A stretch of DNA of 64,000 bases. Source: JBBECE01 sp964574935. GTDB lineage: Bacteria > Pseudomonadota > Alphaproteobacteria > Rhizobiales > Devosiaceae. Location: NCBI GenBank assembly GCA_964574935.1, contig CAZNOZ010000004.1:1-64000 (forward strand). Direction: 5' to 3'. Position numbers and translations under genes: made by a program. Of the stretch, positions 1 to 7,739 are shown piece after piece (positions within the stretch are counted from its first letter, which is position 1; every line of letters starts with the position of its first letter). Below the pieces are notes generated by a model, which worked only from the letters and a program-made list of their open reading frames with translations, did not search any database and was not told the DNA's origin.

Positions 1-12
1 AGCCGTCCCGAA

Positions 13-140
13 GGGCCCATCGCGCCGGTGGCGCGATTGGAGGCGAGAAGGCCATGAGAGCTGTGCTCGAATGGCGGGAAGCCGGCCGCGCAGGGCCCAT
101 CGCGCCGGTGGCGCGATTGGAGGCGAGAAGGCCATGAGAG
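13..140. repeat. Two direct copies of a 48-bp repeat
   Basis: The sequence at 13-60 recurs exactly at 93-140, starting gggcccatcgcgccggtggc and ending gccatgagag, with 32 bp between copies. Both lie inside the degenerate transposase frame, in the part that no longer resembles the family. They look like a dispersed genomic repeat that entered or was duplicated within the IS remnant. Confidence 0.85.
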
Positions 141-148
141 CGGAGCCT

Positions 149-169
149 GCCCCGGACCCGATCCGGGGC
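149..169. repeat. REP-like GC hairpin
   Basis: GCCCCGGA, a 5-nt loop (CCCGA), then TCCGGGGC form a perfect 8-bp stem-loop. From memory, palindromes of this kind are common intergenic elements in Hyphomicrobiales genomes. Here it sits at the point where the transposase sequence breaks down, beside the 48-bp repeats. Confidence 0.6.
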
Positions 170-503
170 TCGAATGGCAGGAACCGTCGGGAACGCAGGC
201 ACCGTGCTCGTGAACGCGGATGACGGACGTGTCGATCATCTGAACCGCCGCGTTGTGAGCGTCAGCGAGGCTTTCCACGATCCGGTCCCATACGCCGGCC
301 CACCGCCAACGGACGAAGCGGTTGTAGCAGGTCGTGTAGGGGCCATATCGCTCCGGCAGGTTACGCCACGGTGCTCCCGATCGGCGTATCCAGAAGATGC
401 CGTCGAGGACGCGCCGGTCATCGACGCGGGGCACGCCTCGCGATCTGGATGGCAAGATCGGCTGGATGATGGTCCATTCTGTCTCGCTGAGCGCATACCG
501 CAT

Positions 504-1099
504 GATGGAGGCTCCTTTTCGGAGCTTGATTCACACAAGCCCCCCCGTTCTCAATCGGGATCGCATGTCTGAAGTCCACCCGGAAGCGGTCTTCGCATCG
601 CCAAGTCACGAGGGCTACTTGTGACCCAAAGGCGACATCAACCCACAGCGAGATAGGCAACGGCAAAGGGGGGTGCGATGGCCTGCGCACCCCGTCATGC
701 TGGTTCGAGTTTAATCCCTATGGGCGATGCGGAAATGAACTGACGGGTAGAGCCGGAGGCTTTGCAGCAGATTTTCGGCGCGCGCCACTGGTGTCGGTTT
801 CCGCTGCGCTCCGATCGCCTGCTTGCTTCACCATTGCAAAGAGGCTGGGGATGCGCAATTTTGAGGCCACGTCGCCGAGGCGCGGGGCCTCGGAATCAGT
901 GACCAATTTGTGACCCAAGACAAGCCGGGAAACCGGACGACTGGCCCATGCCTGAGCCCGACTCTTTGATTTCAAAATGGTCGGAGTGGCAGCTTAACGG
1001 CCATTGAAACGACATGTTTGCGGCAAAGTAATTGTAGCGGCGCGCCATGCCGCGGCGGCCGCATTCCCGCGACGGAATATTTACGCCAGGACAAACGGC
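504..1099. other. Intergenic stretch, no recognisable gene
   Basis: I see no coding sequence of recognisable family on either strand. Visible structure: small inverted repeats at the presumed IS end (511-540), a terminator-like hairpin at 670-693 (GGGGTGCG, 8-nt loop, CGCACCCC) and a repeated TTGTGACCCAA word near 619 and 909. The composition and short frames suggest decayed DNA between the IS remnant and the next gene. Confidence 0.5.
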
Positions 1100-1768
1100 A
1101 TGAAGACACAAACCGAATCGTCATTGCGCAGGGCCTTGCTGCTGTCGGCCACGACACTGGCGGCGTTCGCAATGTCCCTGAGCCTGTCGATAAAAGATGC
1201 GCTCGCGGCGACGCTGCAGCTCAGATCACAGCCGACAACGGCGAACACCAACCTGATGGCGACCATCCTGAGGTTCGCGCCCAAGCAGGTCGCCCCAAAT
1301 ACGCAAAGACTGATCCAGATCGCCGATATGGCGCTGTCGGACAACGCCCTGGCGGAACGGATATTCAGCGATCCGGACGCCGTGGCCGCGCAATATCGTC
1401 TTTCGGCGAACGAACTGAACGTGCTGCGCAACATGAACCGCGTGCAGTTTGAGACCGCACGCACGGACGCCCGACAGGTTGTGGCGGATCGTCGGGCTCA
1501 GGCCGGAACCATGCGTTTGCCTGCGGATGCGGTCGATTTGCGCCTGATCACCGAGCGAATGGTCGTGGGGCGCGCAATTCTGGCGGCGGTGGGCCGGTCC
1601 TATCTCGATGCCGCGAATGCGCACCAATGCTGTCCGTGGGGCCATTCCATCGAACTGGGGATCAGTTCCGATCCGGCCTATTACAATGCCGTGTTCGCGG
1701 CGCCGCCCGCCGTGCAGCAGCTGCAGCGGGGCATTATCCTGCAAGCTCCCACGCAACGCGTGAGATGA
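1100..1768 (+). CDS. Secreted protein with NHLP-leader-like segment and C-terminal Cys-Cys motif
   Basis: A 222-residue protein with an N-terminal signal sequence (MKTQTESSLRR, hydrophobic core about 11-30, ALA near 36). The start at 1100 is preferred over upstream codons because it places the signal peptide at the N terminus. The segment at about 75-110 (LSDNALAERIFSDPDAVAAQ, then YRLSANELNVL) resembles the leader module of nitrile-hydratase-type RiPP precursors and related short helical domains. The C-terminal third contains HQCCPWGHSIELG followed by a Pro/Ala-rich tail. The next gene, 33 bp away, is a ferritin-like diiron protein, so the pair may be substrate and modifying enzyme (inference). 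It could equally be an ordinary periplasmic protein of unknown role. Confidence 0.6.
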   Translation: MKTQTESSLRRALLLSATTLAAFAMSLSLSIKDALAATLQLRSQPTTANTNLMATILRFAPKQVAPNTQRLIQIADMALSDNALAERIFSDPDAVAAQYRLSANELNVLRNMNRVQFETARTDARQVVADRRAQAGTMRLPADAVDLRLITERMVVGRAILAAVGRSYLDAANAHQCCPWGHSIELGISSDPAYYNAVFAAPPAVQQLQRGIILQAPTQRVR

Positions 1769-1801
1769 TCCGTCCCGGCGAGACGCACCCGCACTAGGGC
1801 C

Positions 1802-3196
1802 ATGAGGGCAAGGCACCACGCCGCGTTCTGGCTGCCGGCGCAAGCCGCGGCATCGCTCGTTCAGATTGCCTGTCTTGAACGGTCACTGGCGCACATCGCG
1901 GCCGGGTGGGTGGTCAAGATGCCGGCGTTCGACGCCAAGGTTGCGTTCGGCTTGCAGATGCATCGCGCAATGGAGCGGGCCACCGCACTGCGCAGCCGCA
2001 TCAAAGGGCTTTGCCACGCCACCGCGGAAGAGCCCACCGTGGCGTCGGGGCTGCGGTCGGTGGTCTCTCATATCGACCGCGCGCAGACGCCGGACCGGCT
2101 TGCCGCAGCCGTCTATCGATGGCTCTATCCGCGCCTGATCGAAAGCTACAAGACGCATTTGCGTCAAACCGATCCCGACGGTGATCGCGGGTCGATCGAG
2201 TTGATCCGGTCCGTTCTGCCCGCCATCGAAGAGGAGCGGCGCGACGGCCGTGCCCGGTCGCGGGCAAGGTGGCGTTCCGATGGCAGGGCATGGCTTGGCG
2301 AGCTCGATGAATTATGGACCGCGCGGACGGAGGGGGAACCGCTCACGCTCGAGAACGCCCTGTGGGGCCCGGTCGACCGCGTGCGGACTGCCGCCCGGCC
2401 CGAGCGGACGCGGCTCTCCGAATCCGGTTCGCTCGGGCTTGTGCCGGCGGATCCGGTCGGCGATGAGCGGGATATCGGCATGTTCCTGCACAAGGAGCTC
2501 GACGAGGAGTACACGGCGCTCGAACTCATCGCGCGCAACGCCTACGAGCATCCGGACATGCCGTGGGCGTTCCACCGCGACATGGCTCGCCATGCGTCCG
2601 ACGAAGCCCGCCACGCCGTCATGATCGCGCGCCTGATGACGGCCCGTGGATTCCGTCATGGCGATTTCGCGGTCAGCGTGTCGTCCTATGAAGGCCTCTA
2701 CGAGTTCGAGCCGTGCGCGCCCGGCAGTCGCAAGGAACTGCTCTGGCGCATGCTGATCCGCCAGACCTTCATGGAAGGGCTTGCGATCGACAGTCTGGCC
2801 CATGACATCGAGCGCCGCCGTGCCGCCGGACAGAGCGATATCGCCGAGGTGCTCGAGTATGTTCTTCGCGACGAGGTCTTTCACGCGCAGTCCGGGCTGC
2901 GCTGGTCGCGCGAGCTTGTCGGGTCGGAGCCGGACGCCATTGTGCAGGCCCGCGAAGAGGCGTTTGCGTATTTCACCGCGCGCGCCGAGGCGGCGCGGGA
3001 GGCATTCGTGATCAACAATCTCGACGAAGCCATGCGCGAGCTGGCCGCCGTCCAGGACGGCAAGCTGCAGAGAGGCGCAACGCCCCCGGATCGTCCGCTC
3101 AACCACACGGGACGTGCTCAGGCGGGCTACACCGATGAGGACATTCGTCAGGTCGTGTCCTGGGGATACGCCAGCGAGAAGACGGGCAAAGCGTAA
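1802..3196 (+). CDS. Ferritin-like diiron protein (DUF455-like)
   Basis: A 464-residue protein. The C-terminal half carries four helices with two ExxH motifs, DEARH (E268, H271) and DEVFH (E358, H361), plus a Glu-rich first helix (KELDEEYTALE, about 231-241) and E325 in FMEG. This is the ligand pattern of ferritin-like carboxylate-bridged diiron proteins such as MiaE and DUF455 members. Residues 25-70 (LERSLAHIAAGW, FDAKVAFG, RATALRSRI) form the N-terminal module seen in DUF455-like proteins, which supports the start at 1802 despite a weak ribosome site. Reaction and substrate are unknown. Adjacency to a secreted peptide-like protein suggests it may oxidise that product (inference). Confidence 0.65.
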   Translation: MRARHHAAFWLPAQAAASLVQIACLERSLAHIAAGWVVKMPAFDAKVAFGLQMHRAMERATALRSRIKGLCHATAEEPTVASGLRSVVSHIDRAQTPDRLAAAVYRWLYPRLIESYKTHLRQTDPDGDRGSIELIRSVLPAIEEERRDGRARSRARWRSDGRAWLGELDELWTARTEGEPLTLENALWGPVDRVRTAARPERTRLSESGSLGLVPADPVGDERDIGMFLHKELDEEYTALELIARNAYEHPDMPWAFHRDMARHASDEARHAVMIARLMTARGFRHGDFAVSVSSYEGLYEFEPCAPGSRKELLWRMLIRQTFMEGLAIDSLAHDIERRRAAGQSDIAEVLEYVLRDEVFHAQSGLRWSRELVGSEPDAIVQAREEAFAYFTARAEAAREAFVINNLDEAMRELAAVQDGKLQRGATPPDRPLNHTGRAQAGYTDEDIRQVVSWGYASEKTGKA

Positions 3197-3259
3197 GCGT
3201 CGATCTTTGTCTTTACCCGCTCAATTTCGACGCCGGCGGATGCGGCGTCGAACCTACAA

Positions 3260-3486
3260 GACCCGTGCAGAGGCTCGGCCATCCAACCGGCAAACTGAAA
3301 GTCGATGAAACCCCATATGCCGAACGCGACGGCTGGAACCAGAACAGCAAACAGGATGTGAGATCACGTCGCGTCGCCAAAACCGTAGCCCCAGACGGCG
3401 TAGGCGGCGACAATTCCGATCTCCATGATACCGCGCAGCCCGACATTCAGCCAGATCAAGCCGTGTCGCGATGTGTCACTTTGCAT
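3260..3486 (-). pseudogene. YrdB/DUF2568-like membrane protein, interrupted by in-frame TGA
   Basis: On the minus strand the frame starts MQSDTSRHGLIWLNVGLRG and continues IMEIGIVAAYAVWGYGFGD, the first membrane segment of DUF2568. It hits TGA at 3364-3366 and then resumes in the same frame with FAVLVPAVAFGIWGFIDF and GWMAEPL, which is the family's second half. After EPL (about 3268) the similarity ends and unrelated residues follow. One nonsense codon and a lost C terminus make this a pseudogene rather than a readthrough gene. Confidence 0.65.
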
Positions 3487-3783
3487 GGCCATTGAAGCTG
3501 GTCAGCCGACCCAAAGGCGTCAAATCGCCCCCTTCGAGGTCTCCCAAACTCCGCCTGCGGACACAGAATGTCCTCGTCGGTGCTGTGCAGTGCGCATGTC
3601 ACTTGCGGAGCTCTCGATCGACCGGCCGTTGTGACAGAGCCGATGAAGACATGAATGCCTGTTTCGAGGGGAACAGGTGCATTGCAGCTCCCAGAATGGC
3701 CTAATCAAAGGCCCCGGTACCCCAAACCTGGGCTAAAAAGGAGCTCTGTGTGAGACGCCTCGATGGTGCGTCGCGGCGGCGTT
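3487..3783. other. Intergenic stretch with nothing recognised
   Basis: About 300 bp between the broken DUF2568 gene and the end of the GntR gene. I see no conserved protein segment, strong promoter or hairpin followed by a T tract. Confidence 0.4.
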
Positions 3784-4473
3784 TCAATAAAGACCCATAT
3801 GCCGCTGCAGCGCGGCGGTGAAATGCGTCTGCAGCGCCTCGACCGCGGCGCGCGGGTCTCGCCGCTGGCAGGCCTCGATGATCGCCTGATGCTCGCGCAG
3901 GGAGCGGCGGGCCAGGGGCGGGGTCAGACGCCGGTTGAGGCGCACCAGGCGCAGGTAGTTGTGGATGCGCCGATAGCTCGAGTTGATCAGCGGGTTGTTG
4001 AGGCTGGCGACGATCGAGCCGTGCAGAAGCACCTCGAGACCCTCCAGCTCGTCGATCACGGCTGGCGTGAGACCGTCCTGCTCGAGAGTTGAGAGGGCCT
4101 CCTCGTGGCGGCGAGCCAGCTCCTCGATCTCGTCCTCGCTGGCGGTTTCGGCGAAGGTGGTGACGGCCGCCGACTCGATGATGCCCCGAAACTGGTAGGT
4201 CGAACGGGTCAGCTCGAGGCCCGGCTTGACGAACTGAATTCCCGATCGCGGCTGAATCGTCAGCACGCCCTCGGTTTGCAGGACCCGCAGCGCGTCGCGC
4301 AGGGGCGCTACGGGGACGCCGGTCAGCTCGACGAGTTCGGACTGGGAGACAAACGCGCCGGCCGGCAGGCGCCGGTCGAACAGCGCTTCGAGGATTCTGC
4401 CGTAGGCGACATCGCTGAGCTGGCCGTAGCCGCCCGGCTCCTCGTGGTTGTGTGCCTCGGCGCGTTTGGCCAC
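3784..4473 (-). CDS. GntR-family regulator, FCD (FadR-like) subfamily, copy 1
   Basis: A 229-residue repressor-type protein. The winged helix is at about 20-85 (GRILEALFDRRLP, then SQSELVELTGVPVAPLRDAL, then GVLTIQPRSGIQF) and the all-helical FCD ligand-binding domain occupies 90-225. Histidines in LLHGSI, REHQAI and QTHFTA match the metal-binding positions of FCD domains. It is transcribed away from the sugar ABC operon at 4877 and is clearly paralogous to the regulator at 13542-14237; both share PRSG-QF-KPGLEL and RSTYQ-RGIIE. It probably responds to a sugar or sugar acid and controls the adjacent operon and itself (inference). Confidence 0.85.
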   Translation of the reverse strand: MAKRAEAHNHEEPGGYGQLSDVAYGRILEALFDRRLPAGAFVSQSELVELTGVPVAPLRDALRVLQTEGVLTIQPRSGIQFVKPGLELTRSTYQFRGIIESAAVTTFAETASEDEIEELARRHEEALSTLEQDGLTPAVIDELEGLEVLLHGSIVASLNNPLINSSYRRIHNYLRLVRLNRRLTPPLARRSLREHQAIIEACQRRDPRAAVEALQTHFTAALQRHMGLY

Positions 4474-4515
4474 CTATTGCTCCCGGATCGGCATTGGTCT
4501 AGAAGAGACGAAATA

Positions 4516-4546
4516 GATATATCAGACAATTACGCTGATCGATCAA
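4516..4546 (-). promoter_or_regulatory. Promoter and candidate FCD-GntR operator
   Basis: On the minus strand TTGATC (4541-4546), a 17-bp spacer and GATATA (4518-4523) form a sigma70-type promoter for the regulator starting at 4473. Overlapping its -10, the plus strand reads GATATATCAGACAATT (4516-4531). This matches the site in front of the paralogous regulator (14261-14276, opposite strand) at 12 of 16 positions. That is consistent with an autoregulatory operator. Confidence 0.5.
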
Positions 4547-4876
4547 GATGGGTGTGTCGGGATTCGAAACTACCAGCTCGCGGTTCATGGAAAAATGCCG
4601 GCGCGAAAATTCGGCGCCGCATCTGGCCGAAATCGCCGAACCGTCGCCAGCGCGAGCGGGGACATGGTCACACAAGCGGGCCGGCCCTGTCGCCGCCGAA
4701 ATGCGCCGCGCCATACCGCGGCGGGATCGAGACCCCGCGTCGATATATCCAAAACGGAGCGCTGCATCGCGTGCCGATCGGCGTTATACGAGCTGTTCAG
4801 CGCTCCTTGAGCAGGCGTGTCGGACCCCGACGTCCGGCACTCCAAGAACGTGAACGTCACGAAACGGGAGGAAACC
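4547..4876 (+). promoter_or_regulatory. Upstream region of the first sugar ABC operon
   Basis: There is no gene in this part of the 403-bp divergent interval. It must hold the promoter of the binding-protein gene at 4877. A second GATATATC half-site followed by CAAAA lies at 4742-4754 and resembles the operator candidate near the regulator. A TTATAC at 4784-4789 is a possible -10 without a convincing -35. A strong GGGAGGA ribosome site lies at 4866-4872. Confidence 0.35.
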
Positions 4877-5887
4877 ATGACTGACTTCACAACGACACTG
4901 AAAAGCCTGACCGTCGCCGCGGTGGCGACGGCGGCGATCGTGGCGGCGGCCGGGACGGCCAACGCCCAGGCGCTTCGCGACAACTGGTGCTCCGATGTGC
5001 ATCTGCGGTTCTTCGCGGGCGGTGCGGAAGGCGACGCCTTCGCGTCGATCGTCTACAACGGTGCGGTGCAGGCCGCGGCCGACACCGGCGCCCAGGTGGA
5101 CTATGTGTTCTCCGGCTGGAAGGCCGAGACGATGGTGCAGCAGCTGCGTGAAGCCGTCGCGGCGGCGCCGGACGGCATCGCCATGATGGGTCACCCGGGC
5201 GAAGCCGCGATCATGCCGCTGGCCGAGCAGGCCTACAACGCCGGCATCAAGATGATGTACCAGAACGTTCCGCTGCCGGCGGTGGTCGCCAAATATGGTG
5301 GCGGCTATGTGGGCGCCCAGCAGGCCCCGCAGGGCAAGGCGCTCGGCGAGGAATCGGTGCGCCGCTTCGGCCTCCAGGCCGGCGACACGGCGATCGTGTT
5401 CGGTCCCTTCGACCAGCAGCCTGAGCGCTATGTGCGCGAGGGCGCGACGGCCGACGCACTCGAGGCGGCCGGGCTCAACGTGATCCGCCTTCCGTCTCCG
5501 ACCGAATGGGCGGCCGATCCGAACCTGGCCATTCCGGTGGTGACGGCGGCGCTGACCAACAACCCGGACACCAAGGCGATCGTCTATCCCGGCGGGCAGC
5601 TGCTCGGCAACGCGCCGGTCTACATGCAGGCCGCCGGCAAGGCGCCGGGCGAGGTCATCCAGATCGGCTTCGATACGAGCCCGCAGATCGTCCAGGCCTT
5701 CGAGGAGGGTTGGGTGCAGCTGACCGCTGACCAACAGCCCTTCCTGCAGGGCTACATGCCGATCCTGAGCCTGTGCCAGCAGGTCGTCTACGGGCTCGCG
5801 CCCATCGACGTCGACACCGGCGCCGGCTTCGTGAACTCCGACAATTATCAAGCGGTCGCCAATCTGGCCACGGAAGGCCTGCGCTAG
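4877..5887 (+). CDS. Sugar ABC transporter, periplasmic binding protein (ribose/fructose type)
   Basis: A 336-residue protein with a Sec signal peptide (hydrophobic stretch about 10-27, ending ANAQA). It has the class-I periplasmic binding fold of the RbsB/FrcB type: an early segment FFAGGAEGDAFASIVYNGAV, the ligand-site stretch DGIAMMGHPGEA and a C-terminal QIGFDTSPQ. ATG 4877 is chosen over an upstream in-frame codon because of the GGGAGGA site and the signal peptide. It is first in an operon with ATPase, permease and SDR genes. A perfect hairpin follows at 5904-5931. The sugar cannot be read from the sequence. Confidence 0.85.
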   Translation: MTDFTTTLKSLTVAAVATAAIVAAAGTANAQALRDNWCSDVHLRFFAGGAEGDAFASIVYNGAVQAAADTGAQVDYVFSGWKAETMVQQLREAVAAAPDGIAMMGHPGEAAIMPLAEQAYNAGIKMMYQNVPLPAVVAKYGGGYVGAQQAPQGKALGEESVRRFGLQAGDTAIVFGPFDQQPERYVREGATADALEAAGLNVIRLPSPTEWAADPNLAIPVVTAALTNNPDTKAIVYPGGQLLGNAPVYMQAAGKAPGEVIQIGFDTSPQIVQAFEEGWVQLTADQQPFLQGYMPILSLCQQVVYGLAPIDVDTGAGFVNSDNYQAVANLATEGLR

Positions 5888-5903
5888 CATAATAGGCACC
5901 GGA

Positions 5904-5931
5904 GTGCCGCCCGCCCCGCGGCGGGCGGCAC
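5904..5931 (+). terminator. Intercistronic GC hairpin after binding-protein gene
   Basis: GTGCCGCCCGCC, a 4-nt loop (CCGC), then GGCGGGCGGCAC form a perfect 12-bp stem 16 bp after the stop codon and 18 bp before the ATPase gene. There is no T tract, so it probably protects the binding-protein message or dampens readthrough rather than ending transcription. Confidence 0.75.
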
Positions 5932-5949
5932 GCATGTGCGGGGTCCGGT

Positions 5950-6723
5950 ATGGCCGAACATCTCATTGAACTCAGAAACATCACCAAGTCGTTCGGAAGC
6001 GTTTACGCGCTCGGCGGGGTCACCATGCATGTCGACCCCGGGGAGGTGGTCGGGCTGATCGGCGACAATGGCGCCGGCAAGTCCACGCTGATCAAGATTC
6101 TCGCCGGCGTGATCAAACCGACCGCCGGCGAAATCGTCGTCCAGGGCCAGGTGGTGAGCAACTGGAACCCGGCGCGCTCGCGGGCGGCCGGGATCGAGAC
6201 GGTCTATCAGGACCGTGCGCTGGCGGTGCAGCAGTCGATCGTGCGCAACGTGTTCATGGGGCGCGAACTCGCGGGGCCCCTGGGCTGGCTCAAAACGCGC
6301 CAGGAACTCGAAGGCGCCGAACGGCTGATGCGCGAGATCGGCTTCACATCGAGGGTGTTTTCGCCGCGCTCGATCGTCGGGCAGCTCTCGGGCGGCGAGC
6401 GCCAGGGCGTCGCGATCGCGCGCGCCATCCTGAAGGACGCAAATCTCATCGTCCTCGACGAGCCGACCACGGCGCTGTCGGTGGTCGAGACCGCGAAGGT
6501 CTTCCACTTCGTGCGCCAGGTGCGGGAGGCGGGGCGCTCGGTCATCTTCATCGGTCACAACATCCACCATGTCTATGACATCGCCGAGCGGTTCGTGGTC
6601 ATCGACCGCGGCAAGGTGGTGATGGAAAAGCCGAAAACCGAGGTCGCGTCGGCCCAGGTACTGATTGAGTTCATGGAAGGCGTTGCGAGAGCTCAGCATG
6701 CCGAGATGGAGACGATGGCGTAA
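5950..6723 (+). CDS. Sugar ABC transporter ATP-binding protein, single domain (FrcA-like)
   Basis: A 257-residue ATPase with one nucleotide-binding domain: Walker A GDNGAGKST (38-46), signature LSGGE (146-150), Walker B LIVLDE (166-171) and the switch histidine in GHN (203). Most ribose-type systems use a double-length ATPase; single-domain forms are typical of FrcA and its relatives, in which two copies pair. Its stop overlaps the permease start by one base (TAATG). Confidence 0.9.
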   Translation: MAEHLIELRNITKSFGSVYALGGVTMHVDPGEVVGLIGDNGAGKSTLIKILAGVIKPTAGEIVVQGQVVSNWNPARSRAAGIETVYQDRALAVQQSIVRNVFMGRELAGPLGWLKTRQELEGAERLMREIGFTSRVFSPRSIVGQLSGGERQGVAIARAILKDANLIVLDEPTTALSVVETAKVFHFVRQVREAGRSVIFIGHNIHHVYDIAERFVVIDRGKVVMEKPKTEVASAQVLIEFMEGVARAQHAEMETMA

Positions 6724-7739
6724 TGGCGGATACGGCCAAGGCCCTCGACGGCAAGAGCTCTGACCAGCACCCCCACGATCGCCGCTGGCGGCGGTTGATC
6801 GTTGCGAACCGGGCGATGCTCGGCTCGCTCGGGGTGTTCGCGCTCATGCTGCTCCTTTTCTTCGTCGCCAATCCCCGGGTGTTCTCAACCTGGAACCTCT
6901 ACATATCGGTGATGACGACGCTGCCGGTGGCGCTGTTCATGGTGACGCCGCTGGTCTTCGTGGTCACCGCGGGCGAAATCGATCTGTCGTTTCCCGCGAT
7001 CTTCGGGTTCGCCTCGCTCGCTTTCGCGGCGGTCGTGCAGGCGGGATTCGACCCGTTCCTGGGGATCGCGGCGGCGATCGTGGTGGGGACCGGGCTCGGT
7101 CTGGGGACCGGCGCGCTGGTGGTCTATGGCGGGCTGTCGTCGCTGGTGGCGACGCTCGGGATGAACTTCATGCTGCGCGGCGCCATTCTCATCCTGACGC
7201 AATCGAAGTCCATCGCCATGCCGCAGCTCGCCGACAGCTGGGCGTTCAAGGTATTCTCGAGCAAGGTGTTCGGGGTGCCCGCACAGATGTTCTGGGCGCT
7301 GCTGTTCGTGGTCTTCTGCGCGCTGCTCTATAACCGCCACCGCTTCGGCGCCCAGGTGCATATCGTCGGCGACAATCCCGACAGCGCCAACGAAATGGGC
7401 ATCAACGTCAAGTTCGTTCGGGTCAAGGTGTTCGGCTTCATCGGCCTGGGGGCGGCGCTGGCCGGGGTCTCGTCCACGATGATCAACTTCACCTGGTGGC
7501 CGACCTCCGGCGACGGCTATCTGCTGCCGGTCATCGCCTCGGTGTTCGTCGGCGGCACCCCGACCTGGGGCGGCATCGGAACGGTCGGGGGAGGGGCCAT
7601 CGGCGCCCTGATCGTCTCGTTCATTCAAACCGGCGTGGTCGGCGCGGGATGGTCGGGCTTCTACGTCCAGTTCTTCTACGGGATGATCATCATCCTGTCG
7701 CTGATCGGACACCGCTGGAACCAGGCGCGCTACCGATGA
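6723..7739 (+). CDS. Sugar ABC transporter permease (BPD_transp_2 family)
   Basis: A 338-residue integral membrane protein with about eight to ten hydrophobic segments and a hydrophilic N terminus of about 30 residues. Family landmarks include GEIDLSFPAIFG near residue 80 and VFGFIGLGAALAGVSS, then GGGAIGALIVSF toward the C terminus, as in RbsC/FrcC permeases. It starts inside the ATPase stop codon and overlaps the next gene by four bases, so it is translationally coupled within the operon. Confidence 0.9.
   Translation: MADTAKALDGKSSDQHPHDRRWRRLIVANRAMLGSLGVFALMLLLFFVANPRVFSTWNLYISVMTTLPVALFMVTPLVFVVTAGEIDLSFPAIFGFASLAFAAVVQAGFDPFLGIAAAIVVGTGLGLGTGALVVYGGLSSLVATLGMNFMLRGAILILTQSKSIAMPQLADSWAFKVFSSKVFGVPAQMFWALLFVVFCALLYNRHRFGAQVHIVGDNPDSANEMGINVKFVRVKVFGFIGLGAALAGVSSTMINFTWWPTSGDGYLLPVIASVFVGGTPTWGGIGTVGGGAIGALIVSFIQTGVVGAGWSGFYVQFFYGMIIILSLIGHRWNQARYR

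Larger units (their letters stand above)
1..503 (-). pseudogene. IS5-family (IS427-like) transposase, degenerate, runs off the window edge
   Basis: Read on the minus strand from the ATG at 501-503, the protein begins like OrfA of IS427-group IS5 elements: MRYALSETEW, then GVPRVDDRRVLDGIFW, RSGAPWR, LPERYGPYTTCYNRF and QMIDTSVIRVHEHGA. These are the usual landmarks in the usual order. After about residue 105 the family sequence (normally continuing to a GRSRGGLTTKIH motif) is lost. The frame instead reads through a hairpin and two copies of a 48-bp repeat that do not look like transposase. The frame stays open to base 1, so the far end is unseen. Two small inverted repeats (511-525 and 524-540) lie just upstream and may mark the IS end (inference). 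I read it as an inactive remnant. Confidence 0.75.

Noticed and set aside
174..572. Open frame of 132 codons on the plus strand
   Set aside because: It is the complement of the IS5 transposase, whose conserved motifs read on the minus strand; the plus-strand product has no recognisable family.
1004..1099. Longer N terminus for the secreted protein gene
   Set aside because: The extra 32 residues would bury the signal peptide, and ATG 1100 gives a normal exported protein.
3364..3366. TGA as selenocysteine codon in the DUF2568-like gene
   Set aside because: The family has no conserved Cys there, no SECIS-like element is evident, and the C terminus is also lost, so plain decay is simpler.
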